From Chara braunii (lineage: Eukaryota > Streptophyta > Charophyceae > Charales > Characeae), in the NCBI GenBank assembly GCA_003427395.1, contig BFEA01000664.1, positions 567,796-628,547 of the forward strand: DNA of 60,752 bases, given 5' to 3'. The notes under the pieces were generated by a model that saw nothing but the letters and a program-made list of their open reading frames with translations, was not told where the DNA came from and searched no databases. Positions 10,023-20,500 of the stretch are shown piece by piece; the first letter of the stretch is position 1; each line of letters opens with the position of its first letter. A program made the position numbers and the translations under genes.

Positions 10023-11789
10023 AATGAATAAAAAGGGAGATGGTTATGTAAGTCACACAGGACGACAACACAATGGAGAAAGGGGGACTGCATCGCAAAA
10101 GAGAAAAGAGCTAATACCGATCTGCTGTGAGAAACACAGTCGTAAATCGTTATGAGAACGAGCGAGTGTGGTAACGATCCTTGTTGTCTTATACTAAATG
10201 TCTGCATCGTTTTCAACCAGCGGGGACGTTAGCGAGGGTTTGGTATCATGTCAGAGGGCGTGGTGTCCCGGCCCTCCGCTGGGTACCAGGCGCCCTCTCA
10301 TTTACGTCCACAATGTGTCTGGCGTCCACTCACCTACCCTGCTGCGTGCCAAACTTTTTAGCCCACGGTTTTGGCAGGCTCAATACTCTGTCGTACTATG
10401 GTCAGACCCATTTAGCGAAGGTGGGGTGAAAAGACTGGAGTGGTGCGCGCTGAAGCTCTCCCTAATTTGGTTACGGGATGCATGCAGTAGGTTGCTGTCA
10501 CTGTCAAGGCAAGGAAGGGACTGAGGGAAAAAACACTCCGTGGGTACTAAGCATGCCCTGTTTCTTGACCCTCATATGGTACTAGGCGCATCAGCTTCTC
10601 TATAGTGTGCCAAACTCGCCAAGGCCCATTCCTGGATCGGTCCAATAGGCACTCCAACCGAAAAAGGGGGTGGGGTGCGCCAGAGGGTCTCACCATCGAC
10701 TCACTCTGACTCAGCACTCTGTTGAACTGAAGGGCACTACCGGTCTGCAGCCGCCACAATCCAGGGACTCAAGGGTAGCGGAGCGATAACGGTGTTCTCT
10801 ACAACACGTTCACCCCTTTTACTAGGTTAAGGGTAGTATGAATAGGCCAGGTGGTCGAAGTCGGGTTCGGAGTGAAAGCAAGAGAAAGAAAAGGGGGAAT
10901 TTAAAAAGAAAGAAAAAGGGTAAGCGAGAAAAGTCACGTCGTGAGTCTGCACTCTGAATCGAGTCATTACTTTCACATGGTTATCTAAGTATCATCGGGC
11001 TGCTGCAACGGTTCGTTTTCCTTCCTTCATTTTTCCCTTTCTTTTTCCTTTTTTTTTTTTTACTATTATTACTATTATTAATACTATTGTTATCATCGTT
11101 ATTAGCCGTCCTTTGAGCTTTGTTCCCCTCTACCGTTTCGTGGGGGACGAACGGTTTGTTTTTAAAATGGGAGCACTCGCGGCTGCGTCGGTAGGAGGTT
11201 CATCACCCCGCAAAGGGTCATGAGTCCCCTCCTTGCCATCGGACACGGGTACCCATTAGGGGTAGTCCGTTGGTCCTCTTAAAAGGGAGGGGAGTGGTCA
11301 TCGGTATCCCGTTATGGGACCATCGCGACGAGCTTATGAGTCACTTCACTTCAAAGGCAACCGACGGGGTACGGCCTCTCATTTTTCCTTTTCCCTAATC
11401 TTATTGGCCTTACTAAATTTTGGAAAGCAATTTTAATTTACAGAATCTGAAAAGGGGTACTTGAATCCCTCATTTAGAGTGCGCGGATCATGGAGAGCAG
11501 CGATCCTATAAAGGGTGAGAGAGATAAGCTTCTGGCTACCTGGGCATTAGCCGCCTCACCACACTATTTGTTGGCGAACTGAGGAGAGGACTGGGGGAGC
11601 AGTGTGAGCGTGAGGCAGTCAGTCTGTTTGTGCGTGTGTTGAGTGTCAAAGCTCTGGCTATTCCGGAAGTCGGCGGTTTGGTAACGTACGCTGTTCATCA
11701 AGGGGGGGGATTTTTCGACGATGGTGCACAGCAACGGGCTCTACGGCTATAGGCCAAAATGCCTCCAGTTCCTCTAGAGGTGGGAGCGG
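10023..11789. other. Non-coding stretch, nothing recognised
   Basis: No protein, RNA gene or clear repeat family was identified. The stretch contains T-rich (11040-11062) and TAT/ATT-rich (11060-11100) runs and a GGTTAAGGGTAG-like phrase near 10823. Short frames near 10.2-10.5 kb overlap in several frames and lack coding character. Confidence 0.4.
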
Positions 11790-12188
11790 ATGTCTGGAGA
11801 CGGGCCAACGATGACCGCCATCTTGGACCACAGCCATTGCAGACAGGAGGCAAGGCTGAAGATAAATGTTGAAGGGGGGAAGGAGGAGGAAATAAGAGCA
11901 GATCAGGGACTACAGGCGACCATTACGGAGGCTAAAGACTGGGTCGAGAGAAGATGCAGGCGGGACGGGGTCACAGACGAGTTGAAGGTGGCTTTATCTT
12001 ACCTGAAGACAAGGACTTCAACCGATACGGTGGAAAGGCAGCAGCGGCATCTGGACCGCGACACGGAAGCCGAAAGTGAGGCTAGTGATTTGGGCGCAGA
12101 GACCCATTTCTGGCATGGGCTGGACCAGTGGCGAAAGGACCACCCGCCAGCCAAGCCTGTAGAGAGCAGCCCAGCGGCCAAATCGTGA
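11790..12188 (+). CDS. Hypothetical charged 132-residue protein
   Basis: This open frame runs from ATG at 11790 to TGA at 12188. It is highly charged and probably helical: KINVEGGKEEEIRADQ, then EAKDWVERRCRRDGV, a Leu-containing KVALSYLKTR and a proline-rich tail (HPPAKPVESSPAAKS). No signal peptide, membrane segment or known motif is seen. It could be an exon or a relic of a retroelement gag, since it lies between retroelement fragments. The composition is more protein-like than the surrounding frames, but there is no independent support. Confidence 0.3.
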   Translation: MSGDGPTMTAILDHSHCRQEARLKINVEGGKEEEIRADQGLQATITEAKDWVERRCRRDGVTDELKVALSYLKTRTSTDTVERQQRHLDRDTEAESEASDLGAETHFWHGLDQWRKDHPPAKPVESSPAAKS

Positions 12189-12688
12189 TGACGACGACAA
12201 GACAAAGAGAAAGGGGTAGTTACAGGATGGGGATACGCGCAATAAGCGCGCTCAAGAACGTGAGAAAGAGAGAGTCATGAGAGAGAGAGAGAGGGGGGTG
12301 AGAGAATAGGCGCTGCCCTGTGTCGTTGACGTCATCGTTTATCCTGCAAGTATGCAAGGGCTTCTTCAGAAGCGGAGCCACGGATCTCACAGTCAGGCCA
12401 ACTAGTGCAGGTCATTGAGAATGGTGAAAAACAAAAGGGCACCGAGATGAGTTATGAGAAGAACCCTCGACTGACGTCATCCCGCTCCTCCCAGCCTACG
12501 GACAGGCTACGTAGTGAAGTGTGTGCAAAAAGGATTCTGCGAGATCGTGAATCGTGCCCGAGGGTGACTATTGCCAATCGGAGTCGAAACTAGCAACGAA
12601 CACGCAAGCCTCATACAAGACATAAGTGTGTGAGTTCTCACAAGGGAGATGTGTGGGGGGAGGACAAACTCTACTCCAGTCTTGTTGA
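12189..12688. other. Non-coding stretch with short GA run
   Basis: No gene is supported. The (GAGAGA) run at 12279-12292 is a short microsatellite. Confidence 0.35.
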
Positions 12689-12919
12689 TATTTATACCCA
12701 TGGGAAGGAACGAGCGACATTACCCGACTCATCTATCGAACTGCGAGAGTGGGAAGAGAGCCTACGGGTATTGAGCTTTTTGATCTTGACTCTCGGATTC
12801 GAGACGAGATTGGTACTAAGATTAAAGGTAAAAGGTTGGCGGTCGAAGTTTATCTGAATGAGACTCTTGCAAAAAGACGTGCATGTATCGTTTTTGTTCA
12901 CTTCACCACCTGCGGGTGA
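12689..12919 (+). pseudogene. Protein-like fragment of about 76 codons, unrecognised
   Basis: Between stops at 12686-12688 and 12917-12919 one plus frame reads without an initiating Met and looks protein-like: GIELFDLDSRIRDEIG, then KIKGKRLAVEVYLNETLAKR and RACIVFVHFTTCG. The alternation of charged and hydrophobic residues resembles a beta-rich domain such as the YDVRIY modules of the gag-like regions, but I cannot align it. It may be a fragment of a retroelement protein or an exon. Two other frames are also open here, so the choice rests on composition only. Confidence 0.25.
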
Positions 12920-14739
12920 AGAGCAAAGCAAGACCGTAACAGGGAGGGTCTTTGATGCGACTGTTGATGAGATCTTGACAGATACGGACTCGCATGACGG
13001 GATACTAGTGGAGGGTACTCTCCAAAGGATGAGGTTTCGTGTGGCATTTGCATGAGATAAGGTGAGTAGTTGGCATTAGGTCATGACGTCCCAATTACTC
13101 CGCTCTTACCTGCATCATGCTTCACACGCTCGTCTCGCCCTCGTCTTAGAAAGGCGAGTGGGTGGATAATTGTGGGGAGATGCTTGTAGTGCGCGTAAAC
13201 ATGGGGGTCAGATCTCGCTCGGGATACACGCGTGGGGCCTGGATGCTCCTGATAACTGATGTGGTTGGGGTTTTGGTCTTGTGTGTGAGGTGAAGACTAA
13301 GAGGGGAGTATCTCATTGCTTTGAGCAGGGAATAATATTATCACGTCTTCTACTTACGACGACTCGCGGCATTGACCACCTTGAGTGAGGAGGACATGAT
13401 CGGACGCAACAGTAACATTGTTAATTGGGGAAAAAGATGAAGTCACAATTACGAAGTACCAACAAAATGTATGGTTATTCAGAGTCAGATGGCATGACAT
13501 ATTCTACTATTTTGATGAAACTTTGATTGACATTGTGGCTTGAGCTCGGTTGTGAGACCCGGGCAACTGTCTGAAGCAGCTCAAGGCCCAGTTAGACAGA
13601 TGAGAGTTAAAACTTCATACTTGACCTCCCAACCTCCTCTCTCTCCTTACCCCTCACTCTCCTATCTCATTTTCATTCATGTGCAATGATCATATCTGGT
13701 TCAAAGCTTTGATGGTAATTATCCAGTTGCATCTTGTACCTTTTAGGATCTAGCGAAACGGTTGAAGGGTCAACAGTTATCTGAGCTGTGAAAGATGGAT
13801 GGTGAACCCCACCTTCTCAGTGGTCATCTATTGGATTCTGGTTTGACCGGTGAAGTATTGGTACGGTTAGCTACATACATTTCTTAAAAGAGACGTGAAA
13901 GATGAGATATGATTGTGGTTGATGACTTCTTCTAGACTCATTTATTGTAACTGTTTGTCTGATGGGGAGGAAAAAATTGTGCCCTGAGGGAAATTACCTA
14001 CTTGCCCGTGTGTCTAGACGGGGATTAATCTTATTGCTAATAATAATTGCGGACGTGAGAGGCGATTGACAGTGATAACCATAATCTCATGAGGGGGTAA
14101 GAGATGAACATCTCTGCTTGACAACCCTACCGATAAGCGTAGGAAGCGAGGTCCGGTCCACTGTACATTTGGTCAAGTTAACAATATACCCTGTGCAACA
14201 GCCCCCCCCATAGCGCTTTGGAAGCTCGTGCTGAGTGTTAACAAAGGGAACGGTCGCATTGTGCCTTTTGACCTCGTATGGACTGAAAATTAGGCGAGCT
14301 GGGATACAACAGTTGAGGTAAACCATTATTTTCAGCAAATAACGTGCGTTGCGAGTGAAGCCTCGCCAGAGATGTGACTCGTTTGGAAATCCTTTGCCGA
14401 GCTGAGTTGACTCGCAAGTCGTTCGAGTTGCCTTCATGGTTTGGACGAGTTAGTTGGGAAGGAGGTTTCTACAAACTGTGTTTTGATTGCATGACCTTCT
14501 CAGATCCGTATGTGTAGTTCAAATAACAGTTCCCTATTGTGAGTAATAGGCACTGACGGACTGAGAAGGGCAAGGGTCACAACAATAGTCAGAAAGTATA
14601 ATTTACTCATTCGAAGAGTTTTGTATCGCTAGTGATGAGTAAGTTTGTAACTGTGCAAAATTTAAAACGGCAAAAACCCATGAGTGTTCGAGTAATCGTA
14701 TGCGCTGTCGCGCGCGGCGGTCCCACACCCAGACGCAAA
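12920..14739. other. Non-coding stretch, nothing recognised
   Basis: No gene, RNA or tandem repeat is identified. The stretch is AT-moderate sequence with scattered CTCTCT runs (13630-13670). The minus frame at 14437-14087 (116 codons) shows no recognisable motif. Confidence 0.4.
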
Positions 14740-14937
14740 GTTATTCTTGTGTCGGACCTCACGGTCGCATCACGAAGGAGTCTTAGGACACCTTAGCAAA
14801 ACACCACTATGACCGTGCGCGCGTGCTATACCTCTCGCGAATCCCTACGACAGGTTAAAGATTCCGCAAGGCCCAACTTACCTTCACCTGCAAGGGTTGT
14901 CACCATCCCTTAGGTGGGTGTTGTCGAGGCAAATACC
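14740..14937 (+). repeat. R1 family, partial copy (plus)
   Basis: This aligns with the first third of the R1 repeat at 30.0 kb. Shared phrases are TACCTCTCGCGAATCCCTAC, GACAGG, CTTACCTTCACCTGCAAGG and TTGTCACCATCCCTTAGGTG. It ends at the palindromic hairpin 14938-14965. Confidence 0.75.
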
Positions 14938-14965
14938 CTGACAAGGGTATTTGCCGGGGTTTTTC
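14938..14965. repeat. Palindromic hairpin, AAATACCCT family, copy 1
   Basis: Perfect 12-bp stem GGCAAATACCCT / AGGGTATTTGCC with a GACA loop. It is one of four related hairpins (14938, 33941, 46715, 48797). Confidence 0.85.
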
Positions 14966-15480
14966 AACGTCGGACGTCGTCCGACTTCTGCGTTGAATTA
15001 AAGGACTTGATGAGACGACGTTTGCCAAAAGTTTATTCAGACCTGACCTATGGCTGACAGACTGAAAGTTTTCGGACGTTAGTCCGAGCGCGTGTGGTGT
15101 TTAGGAGTAACGGATGTGAATGGTAATGCTTCGTTTTTGTCAAAGCCGCCGGAAAATGCGGACATAGGAACGGTAAACTAGACCTATTCTACCTAGAGTA
15201 ATGTCGTGCGGATGTTAAGCCGCGCGATTCAGGGCCTGAATGAGCTAAAAAGGGGGACGCGTCGGGTATAGGACCGCGACACAGAAGGAGTGGGGAGTTT
15301 TTTTTTGTTTGGCCACGGAACTTGACATTGAGCCACGGGGCTGATAGGCCGATGCCATGCGGCCTGCCAACGGGGTAAGGCCTGCCGGCAAGGCCTGCAA
15401 GGCCACAGGCGGGCAGGCAGGGCCTACCGGGCCACAGGCAGGCATGACTTGCAAGGCCACGATATGGGGGATAGGGACAG
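14966..15480. other. Hairpin-rich and GC-rich spacer
   Basis: This contains the inverted repeats GTCGGAC-GTC-GTCCGAC (about 14972) and TCGGAC-GTTA-GTCCGA (about 15075). A GC-rich repetitive stretch follows at 15360-15455, where GGCCTGC, GGCAGG and GGCCACAGGC recur. No gene is supported; the overlapping open frames on both strands at 15245-15548 come from this composition. Confidence 0.5.
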
Positions 15481-15485
15481 GGCGA

Positions 15486-15532
15486 AGCTCTTCATATAGA
15501 AGAGCTGCTCCTATAACTATCGTGATAGGAGC
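15486..15532. repeat. Two adjacent perfect hairpins
   Basis: AGCTCTTC (486-493) pairs with GAAGAGCT (499-506) across an ATATA loop. GCTCCTAT (507-514) pairs with ATAGGAGC (525-532). Each stem has 8 bp without mismatch. They abut the tRNA-like sequence, whose acceptor stem reuses the GGAGC strand. Confidence 0.8.
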
Positions 15533-15620
15533 TAGCCCAGTAGGTTAGAGCGCTCGACCATTACCTAGCAGTCACCGGGATCGAATCCGAGAAACTGCAA
15601 CCACCGGGCTAGCTCCTTTT
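15528..15620 (+). ncRNA. tRNA-like sequence (SINE head or tRNA relic)
   Basis: A perfect 7-bp acceptor-like stem is formed by GGAGCTA (15528-15534) and TAGCTCC (15610-15616). Inside are an A-box-like TAGCCCAGTAGGTTAGAGCG and a B-box-like GGATCGAATCC (15578-15588), the two internal RNA polymerase III promoter elements. TTTT follows at 15617-15620, a possible Pol III terminator. About 20 bases lie between the T-arm and the closing stem, which a true tRNA would not have. I read it as a tRNA-derived SINE head rather than a functional tRNA. Related sequences lie at 34465-34535 (plus) and 48190-48290 (minus). A U6-derived tail begins 93 bp downstream. Confidence 0.55.
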
Positions 15621-15712
15621 GGAGCAGCCTGTCCGTAAGGCAGACAAGCGCGGTCGATTTCGGCCGCATGATCATCAAGATCACACGGCGGAAATCCGCC
15701 GCGCCGAAAATT

Positions 15713-15750
15713 GCATGGCCCCTGCGCAAGGATGACACGCATAAATCGAG
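15713..15750 (+). ncRNA. U6 snRNA 3' segment (partial, plant type)
   Basis: This runs from GCATGGCCCCTGCGCAAGG to ACACGCATAAATCGAG and matches the central and 3' part of plant U6 snRNA as I remember it. U6 is the catalytic-core RNA of the spliceosome; this fragment lacks the 5' hairpin and the ACAGAGA box, so it is not functional. It is followed by an A-rich tract (15751-15795) like the tail of a retrotransposed RNA, and preceded by the tRNA-like unit. Confidence 0.85.
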
Positions 15751-17149
15751 AAAAAAAAGGGGGAGAAATATATAAAAATAAATAAATAAATAAAATCTAA
15801 CTAAAGAGATGCGCCATGTGGCGCATCAGGATCTGACAGGGACTTATAGTCCCTGAAGAGGAGGAAACGGTCGTCAGCACATTAAGGTGAAGTTTTTCGT
15901 TTTCGTTTTGTTTTGTTTTATGTTTTGTTTTAGATTTTTTTTTTTCTTTTTAGGTTATGTTTCATTCAGCAGTCGTTCATTTTAAAACAACTAACTGCTG
16001 GGCCGAGATCCCATAGCAAAAAGGATAGGATCGAGCTCCTAAATCTGGATTTGTTTTATGCGGGGATGCAAAAAAACAGTTCAATCTTGACTTCCTGCAC
16101 ATCTCCGTGACCTCGTCCAGATTTAGGCATTCGATTCGGTCCTCTTTGCTAGTAGGACCATGATCTGAGGGTTGGCTGCTCGTGAAGAGCCACGATATGT
16201 GAGGTGACCGTTGGCTGAGGACAACAGAAGAAGAAACAAAAAAACATGGCGCCAACGGAAGAGGAGGGGACTTGAAGTCCCCGAAAAGGTGGCAGGCGCC
16301 CGAAATGACGGGCAACCGTTTCATTGCAAGGTAAGTTTTTAATTTTTCCTTTTTTTTTTTTTTTTTCTCTCTAGATTTCTTAGATTTTTATTAGATTTTC
16401 TCTTTAATTTTTTTTTCTTTTCTTCTTCTCTTGGTGCCTAACGATCTGTTAAGCACCCGTTCGTTTTGAACGAACGGGCAATTTGGGAGTTGACTGCGCC
16501 AGACTGTTTCTTCGGACTTCCACCAACTCGTCAGGAGGCTGAACCTCGACAATCTGATACTTGCCTGAATCAGCCGCATAAGCGCGACTGTATTCAGGCA
16601 CGTCAGGGTGGCTTCAGAGAGAGAAAGAGGGATGCGATTGCGACGGGGAGTAGAAAAGAAAAGAGTAAAGAAGGGGGGAGAGGAAAGTAGCGGCCACGTA
16701 CGTGGCCGCGGCCGTAGACTAGGTGCAGCTCTTAGAAGGTTCTAGGGGCTGATGGGACTGCGCCTGTTCAGTTGAACAAGCAGTCCTGGAATGGCTGAGT
16801 ACAACCATTTCCAAGAGCACCTTGCCTACAGAAACGGCCAGGTGCTCCAGGGAACTGATGACCCTGGCTCCCCAACGTGGAAACCAAGGCAAAGGGCTCC
16901 TGGTCATTGGTTTAGATCAAGGGTCGGGAGCTCTGACGAATTTTGCCTGGCTGTGGGCAAGGCACCTGCCCACATGCCTTTGACTGGTTATAAAAGTCAG
17001 CACTCCACCCAGCAGCATCACACTTGTGGCAGTGCTGCTGGGGCATTCACTTGAGTGAATGCTGACTGGTTTCTGCATGTTGCTCGAGAGGGGCGGTGCT
17101 GTCGGTGGAGGTGCTGTTGGTGGAATGGAGGTCTGCGGTGAGCGCGGGA
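15751..17149. other. Non-coding, T-rich tracts and short inverted repeats
   Basis: This contains an AAAT-rich tail (15770-15800), long T-runs (15937-15955; 16347-16367) and GTTTTGTTTT repeats near 15900. Short hairpins occur, for example CGTTCGTTTTGAACGAACG at 16459. GATGCGCCATGTGGCGCATC at 15808-15827 is a hairpin. No convincing protein is seen. Confidence 0.45.
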
Positions 17150-17790
17150 GTAGAGGCTGCCATAGCTTCATTTGGTGAAGTGCAGGGAAGGTGCTGCTTG
17201 CACAGCGCTGTGGCGGCAACTACTTTTGGTGAAGTGTAGGGAAGGTGATGCCTGTCCGACACGGCTGCGACAACTTTTTTTTTGCAGCGGTGCAGGGGAG
17301 GCTCTGCCCGTTTTGCACGGCGGCGACAATTCTTCGGCAAGCAGTGCAGGGGAGGCTGTGCCCGTTTTGCACGGCGGCGACAGTGTATTTTTGCCAGTGC
17401 TGCGGGAACGCTGCCGAATTTTTTCGGCGGCAGCTGTACGTTCTGGGTAGTGGCGCGGAAGCGCTGCCGAAATTTTGCGGCGGATGCACAGGTTTTAACG
17501 ACGATGGTGCAAAAGCGCTGCCGGATTTTCTCAGCGGCGGCATTGATTTAACGACAGTGGTGCGAAAGTGCTGCTGTTTGTTTTTGGCACGGCAGCAACG
17601 ACGTTGTTAGTGAGGAAGTGCTGCCGTTTGTTTTTGGCAGTGCCGCAGCGATGTTGTCAGTGGGGAAGTGCTACCACTTTTTTGGCACGGTGGCAGCAAT
17701 ACTTTTGGTGGATCGTGCTGCCGAGATTGGCGGTGGTGTCGATATTATTTTTTTTTTTTATACTGGCAGCACGTCGACAGCACTATTGTG
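17150..17790 (+). repeat. Degenerate tandem repeat with GCTGCC/GGCAGC hairpins
   Basis: About ten imperfect units of roughly 55-65 bp. Typical unit: GTGGTGCGGAAGCGCTGCCG, a T-rich loop, then CGGCGGCAGCGACG. Most units fold, for example GCTGCCG-AATTTTTT-CGGCGGCAGC near 17412 and GCTGCCGTTTGTTTTTGGCA with CGGCAGC near 17571. Open frames in all phases across 17172-17846 are produced by the GC-rich repeat and are not taken as genes. The segment CGGAAGCGCTGCCGAAATTT (17456) also occurs, nearly unchanged, in the hairpin-array element (39370, 39618). Confidence 0.75.
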
Positions 17791-19140
17791 AGGGAAGATT
17801 GATGCGGGTTTTGCGTCAGTGGAGACAGTTTTTGTATGTGATCTGACACTGGTGTTGCGAAGCAGCCATGGTACCGGGTTGACGGCGCAGCAAACAGTGA
17901 TCCGCATATTTTTTTGTGGTGCGCGGCTGTTGAGGTGAATTTCAGTGTGGCCTAGAGGTTGGGCTAACGCTGATGAACGATTGGGATTGTGCGGTAGTGG
18001 TGCGTGGGCTGGTGACATGAGGAGGACGCGGAGTGAGTGCTCGCGACGGTGACTATTGTAGTTGCAGCGCTTGCGGTTTGTGCCAGAAGGACATCCTTAC
18101 TTTTGGAAGGCTTGCGGCACATGCAGTTTCAACCAGGGTCACCTTTATTTTTTTGGCGGCACGCAGCTCAAGCGGGACTCGAGAGTGGGACCATCCAGTG
18201 CTGTTGTAGTAACGTGGGACCGTCTGGGACCATTTTGGGACCAGGTGGGACTGATTTTGAAGATCGGAATCGACATATTGGGGTGGCTATTGTGAGCGTA
18301 CGTGGTACCTGGAGAAGGCGTGGACTTGCAATTGGTTGAGAGTATCCTTGGTGGGGGAAGTACAGTTGGGACTATAGGGACCACGCGGGACTCGTTGTTG
18401 GGAACACCCTCTTGGAGGGTTATCTCGCTTGAGTCTTTCAGTGGAGGTGACTTTCACTCATACGAGCACTTGGAGGGTGAGGTGGCCGTCGTTTAGTGGA
18501 ACGACCACAAGTTGTGGAGTTGTGAGCTGTACATTTCCAGTCTCAACAACGATCGTTCTCTCAACTTTGACTGGAATATTTCTTGGCTTTCTTTAATAAG
18601 TCGTCTTCAATTTCACTCAAGGTCAGTCGGTTGTATGACTCAGATTTCCCTTCACACCTAGGTGAACCCGCACTTTGCTTGACCTTGTTGTTTTGAATGT
18701 TCAAAAAAAAAGGCAGAGGAAAGTTGTGTGAGTCATACATGTGAATGAAAAAGTCTGATTTGAATATGAGATTGTACTGTTTTCTTTTAACCTTGTTTTC
18801 TTTGCATGTTGCGTAGGTAGGTAGAAGGATGCTTGCTATGGAGATTGACTTTGCCTATTGGAGAAAAGGAAAGGGGTTGTTGTCTCTCTATCTTTCACTT
18901 GCCTGCATGATAAAGTACTTGAATTTTTGAATAAATAATTTCAACGGGTACATGAAAGAAAACTTGTGAATATAATGAAGATGCGGTCGATTGGACTTAG
19001 TTTTTTCAACATTGACGCATTCTATCCCAAATGATTTTATCTACCTGTACCTGTCAAAATGATTCTCATTCCCTATCTCATTCGATTTCTTTTCGTCTAA
19101 GTTACCCTGAACTGAGGATAAATAAGAGTAGTTGAAAGTA
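17791..19140. other. Non-coding stretch, nothing recognised
   Basis: No gene is supported. GTGGGAC/TGGGACC-type words recur at 18185-18250 and again at 18365-18390. A T-rich stretch ending TTTTTTTTCTCTAG at 19157-19170 could be a 3' splice site. Confidence 0.35.
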
Positions 19141-19194
19141 ACTTGCAGTGAACACATTTTTTTTCTCTAGGAAGCATCCAAGGCGGGGGTTCGT

Positions 19195-19782
19195 ATGCTT
19201 TCGGAGCCGGCCCTGTTATCGACTTGGAGTGGACCCGACTTGTCGGGGGTGGTACTTTGCCGACTCGGTGGTGACGGCCCAACCTCTGAGATCCGGGTCT
19301 GCGGGCTCCGGCGAGGGGAAGGAGTATCCACAGACCACTTCCTAGAGGAGAGGCATGCAACACTTCAAGCCATGCACCTGATTAAAAATTATCCGCGAAG
19401 CAACCTGTCATCCAGGAAGATTGAGAATGTATGGAGAGGCGTATGCGTGTTTGATCATAGGTCGGCATTAGTTGGAATGAATAACGTTGGCAACGTGTCT
19501 CATCAAGTCAAAACTAAGGCAGTCGATTACCTCGTCGGCTGCATCCTTGCTATTTTCAGTAGCCAGTTTTTTGTTGGCGGTTGTATGATTGTTTTGTGGA
19601 GTTCGACCCGGGGTGGTCGGATTGTTTTTTATATCGTGCTGTTGGACGTACCATATGATGATTCTGATTTTTTCAGTTATCATTTCAGATTGGGCATGTT
19701 CCTGTCAACTACGGTCGACTTTTTTGGTGAAATTATGTGTGTTTGTTATAACTTTCTTTTGATTGTGTGTCTAAGAGACTAG
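19195..19782 (+). CDS. Hypothetical 195-residue open frame
   Basis: The longest gap-free open frame of the region begins at ATG 19195, 25 bases after a pyrimidine-rich AG that could be a splice acceptor. The N-terminal half is Gly/Arg-rich. The C-terminal 90 residues hold two hydrophobic stretches (YLVGCILAIFSSQFFVGGCM, and FYIVLLDV to FFGEIMCVCYNFLLIVCL). It could be a membrane protein exon or a chance frame. No family is recognised and the neighbours are repeats. I favour chance. Confidence 0.2.
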   Translation: MLSEPALLSTWSGPDLSGVVLCRLGGDGPTSEIRVCGLRRGEGVSTDHFLEERHATLQAMHLIKNYPRSNLSSRKIENVWRGVCVFDHRSALVGMNNVGNVSHQVKTKAVDYLVGCILAIFSSQFFVGGCMIVLWSSTRGGRIVFYIVLLDVPYDDSDFFSYHFRLGMFLSTTVDFFGEIMCVCYNFLLIVCLRD

Positions 19783-19849
19783 GATTAATTTCGTGGTTTC
19801 ACGCTTGGTTGAGACCGTCCTAGTTGACCGGCGTCCGCTTCGTACTTAG

Positions 19850-20165
19850 GAGATCAGCGCCGTAAGGAATGAACGATGTTCGGATCCACTTGGCGTTAAC
19901 CAACGTATCTATACTACGGCGAACGAGCAAACGCCCTCGGCTGACCTACCTTTGCAATTGCATCTAAAAATTTTCGCACGTGGGTCGGTAGCTCGGTAGG
20001 GATACGCCCCTAAGGATGGTGACAACCCCTTAGGGAAGGTAGTTTATGCCTCGCGGGAACCTATCCTGTCGAAGGGGACCACGAGATGTATTTCTGGTGC
20101 AAGGGGCTAGAGCGGCGAGGGACGATGCGACCGCGCACCTGTCTCGGCGGCTCGTGGGATTATTT
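19850..20165 (-). repeat. R1 family, partial copy (minus)
   Basis: The reverse complement aligns with 30030-30330. Shared features are CGCCCTCGGCTGACCTACC, TAGCTCGGTAGGGATACGCC, the GGTGACAACCCCTTAGGG box, CCTATCCTGTCG and a GGCCGAGCGGC-like end. It is paired head-on with the plus copy that follows. Confidence 0.75.
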
Positions 20166-20199
20166 ATGCATCGTCCTAAGTTGTCTCTGATTTTATTTT

Positions 20200-20500
20200 G
20201 TTTTACTCCTGCGTGACATGGCCGGGAGGGCTCTCACCTTGGCGAAAAAAGGAGGGAGTCGATGTGCTCGACAGCGTATCCCTGCTGAGCTACTGACCCA
20301 CGTGCGAAGATTTTTACATGCAATCGCAGAGGTAGGTCAGCCGAGGGCGTTTTTTTCTCGATCGCCGTAGCATAGGCATACGCGCGGTAGAACACCTTAA
20401 GACTGACTCGTGTATTATGCCCTGAGGTGCTATTTCCTTCGGACCGACTATCTTATCAGGTCGACTTTTACGGACAGTCTTCCACGCTTTAGTTGTCTAT
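20200..20500 (+). repeat. R1 family, partial copy (plus), inverted partner
   Basis: GCGTATCCCTGCTGAGCTAC through AGGTAGGTCAGCCGAGGGCG (about 20270-20350) is the reverse complement of 19940-20010 with few changes. The two copies form a long inverted repeat with about 250 bp between the matching boxes. Confidence 0.75.

Noticed and set aside
15528-15616. Functional tRNA gene
   Set aside because: Good acceptor stem and A/B boxes, but about 20 extra bases lie between T-arm and closing stem and no proper anticodon arm is seen. Reported as tRNA-like instead.
16850-16890. Hammerhead ribozyme (CTGATGA ... GAAA)
   Set aside because: The 18 bases between the two core motifs do not form stem II.
17172-17846. 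Cys/Arg-rich open frames in the GC-rich repeat
   Set aside because: All three plus frames are open over parts of the repeat; they follow from the unit sequence.
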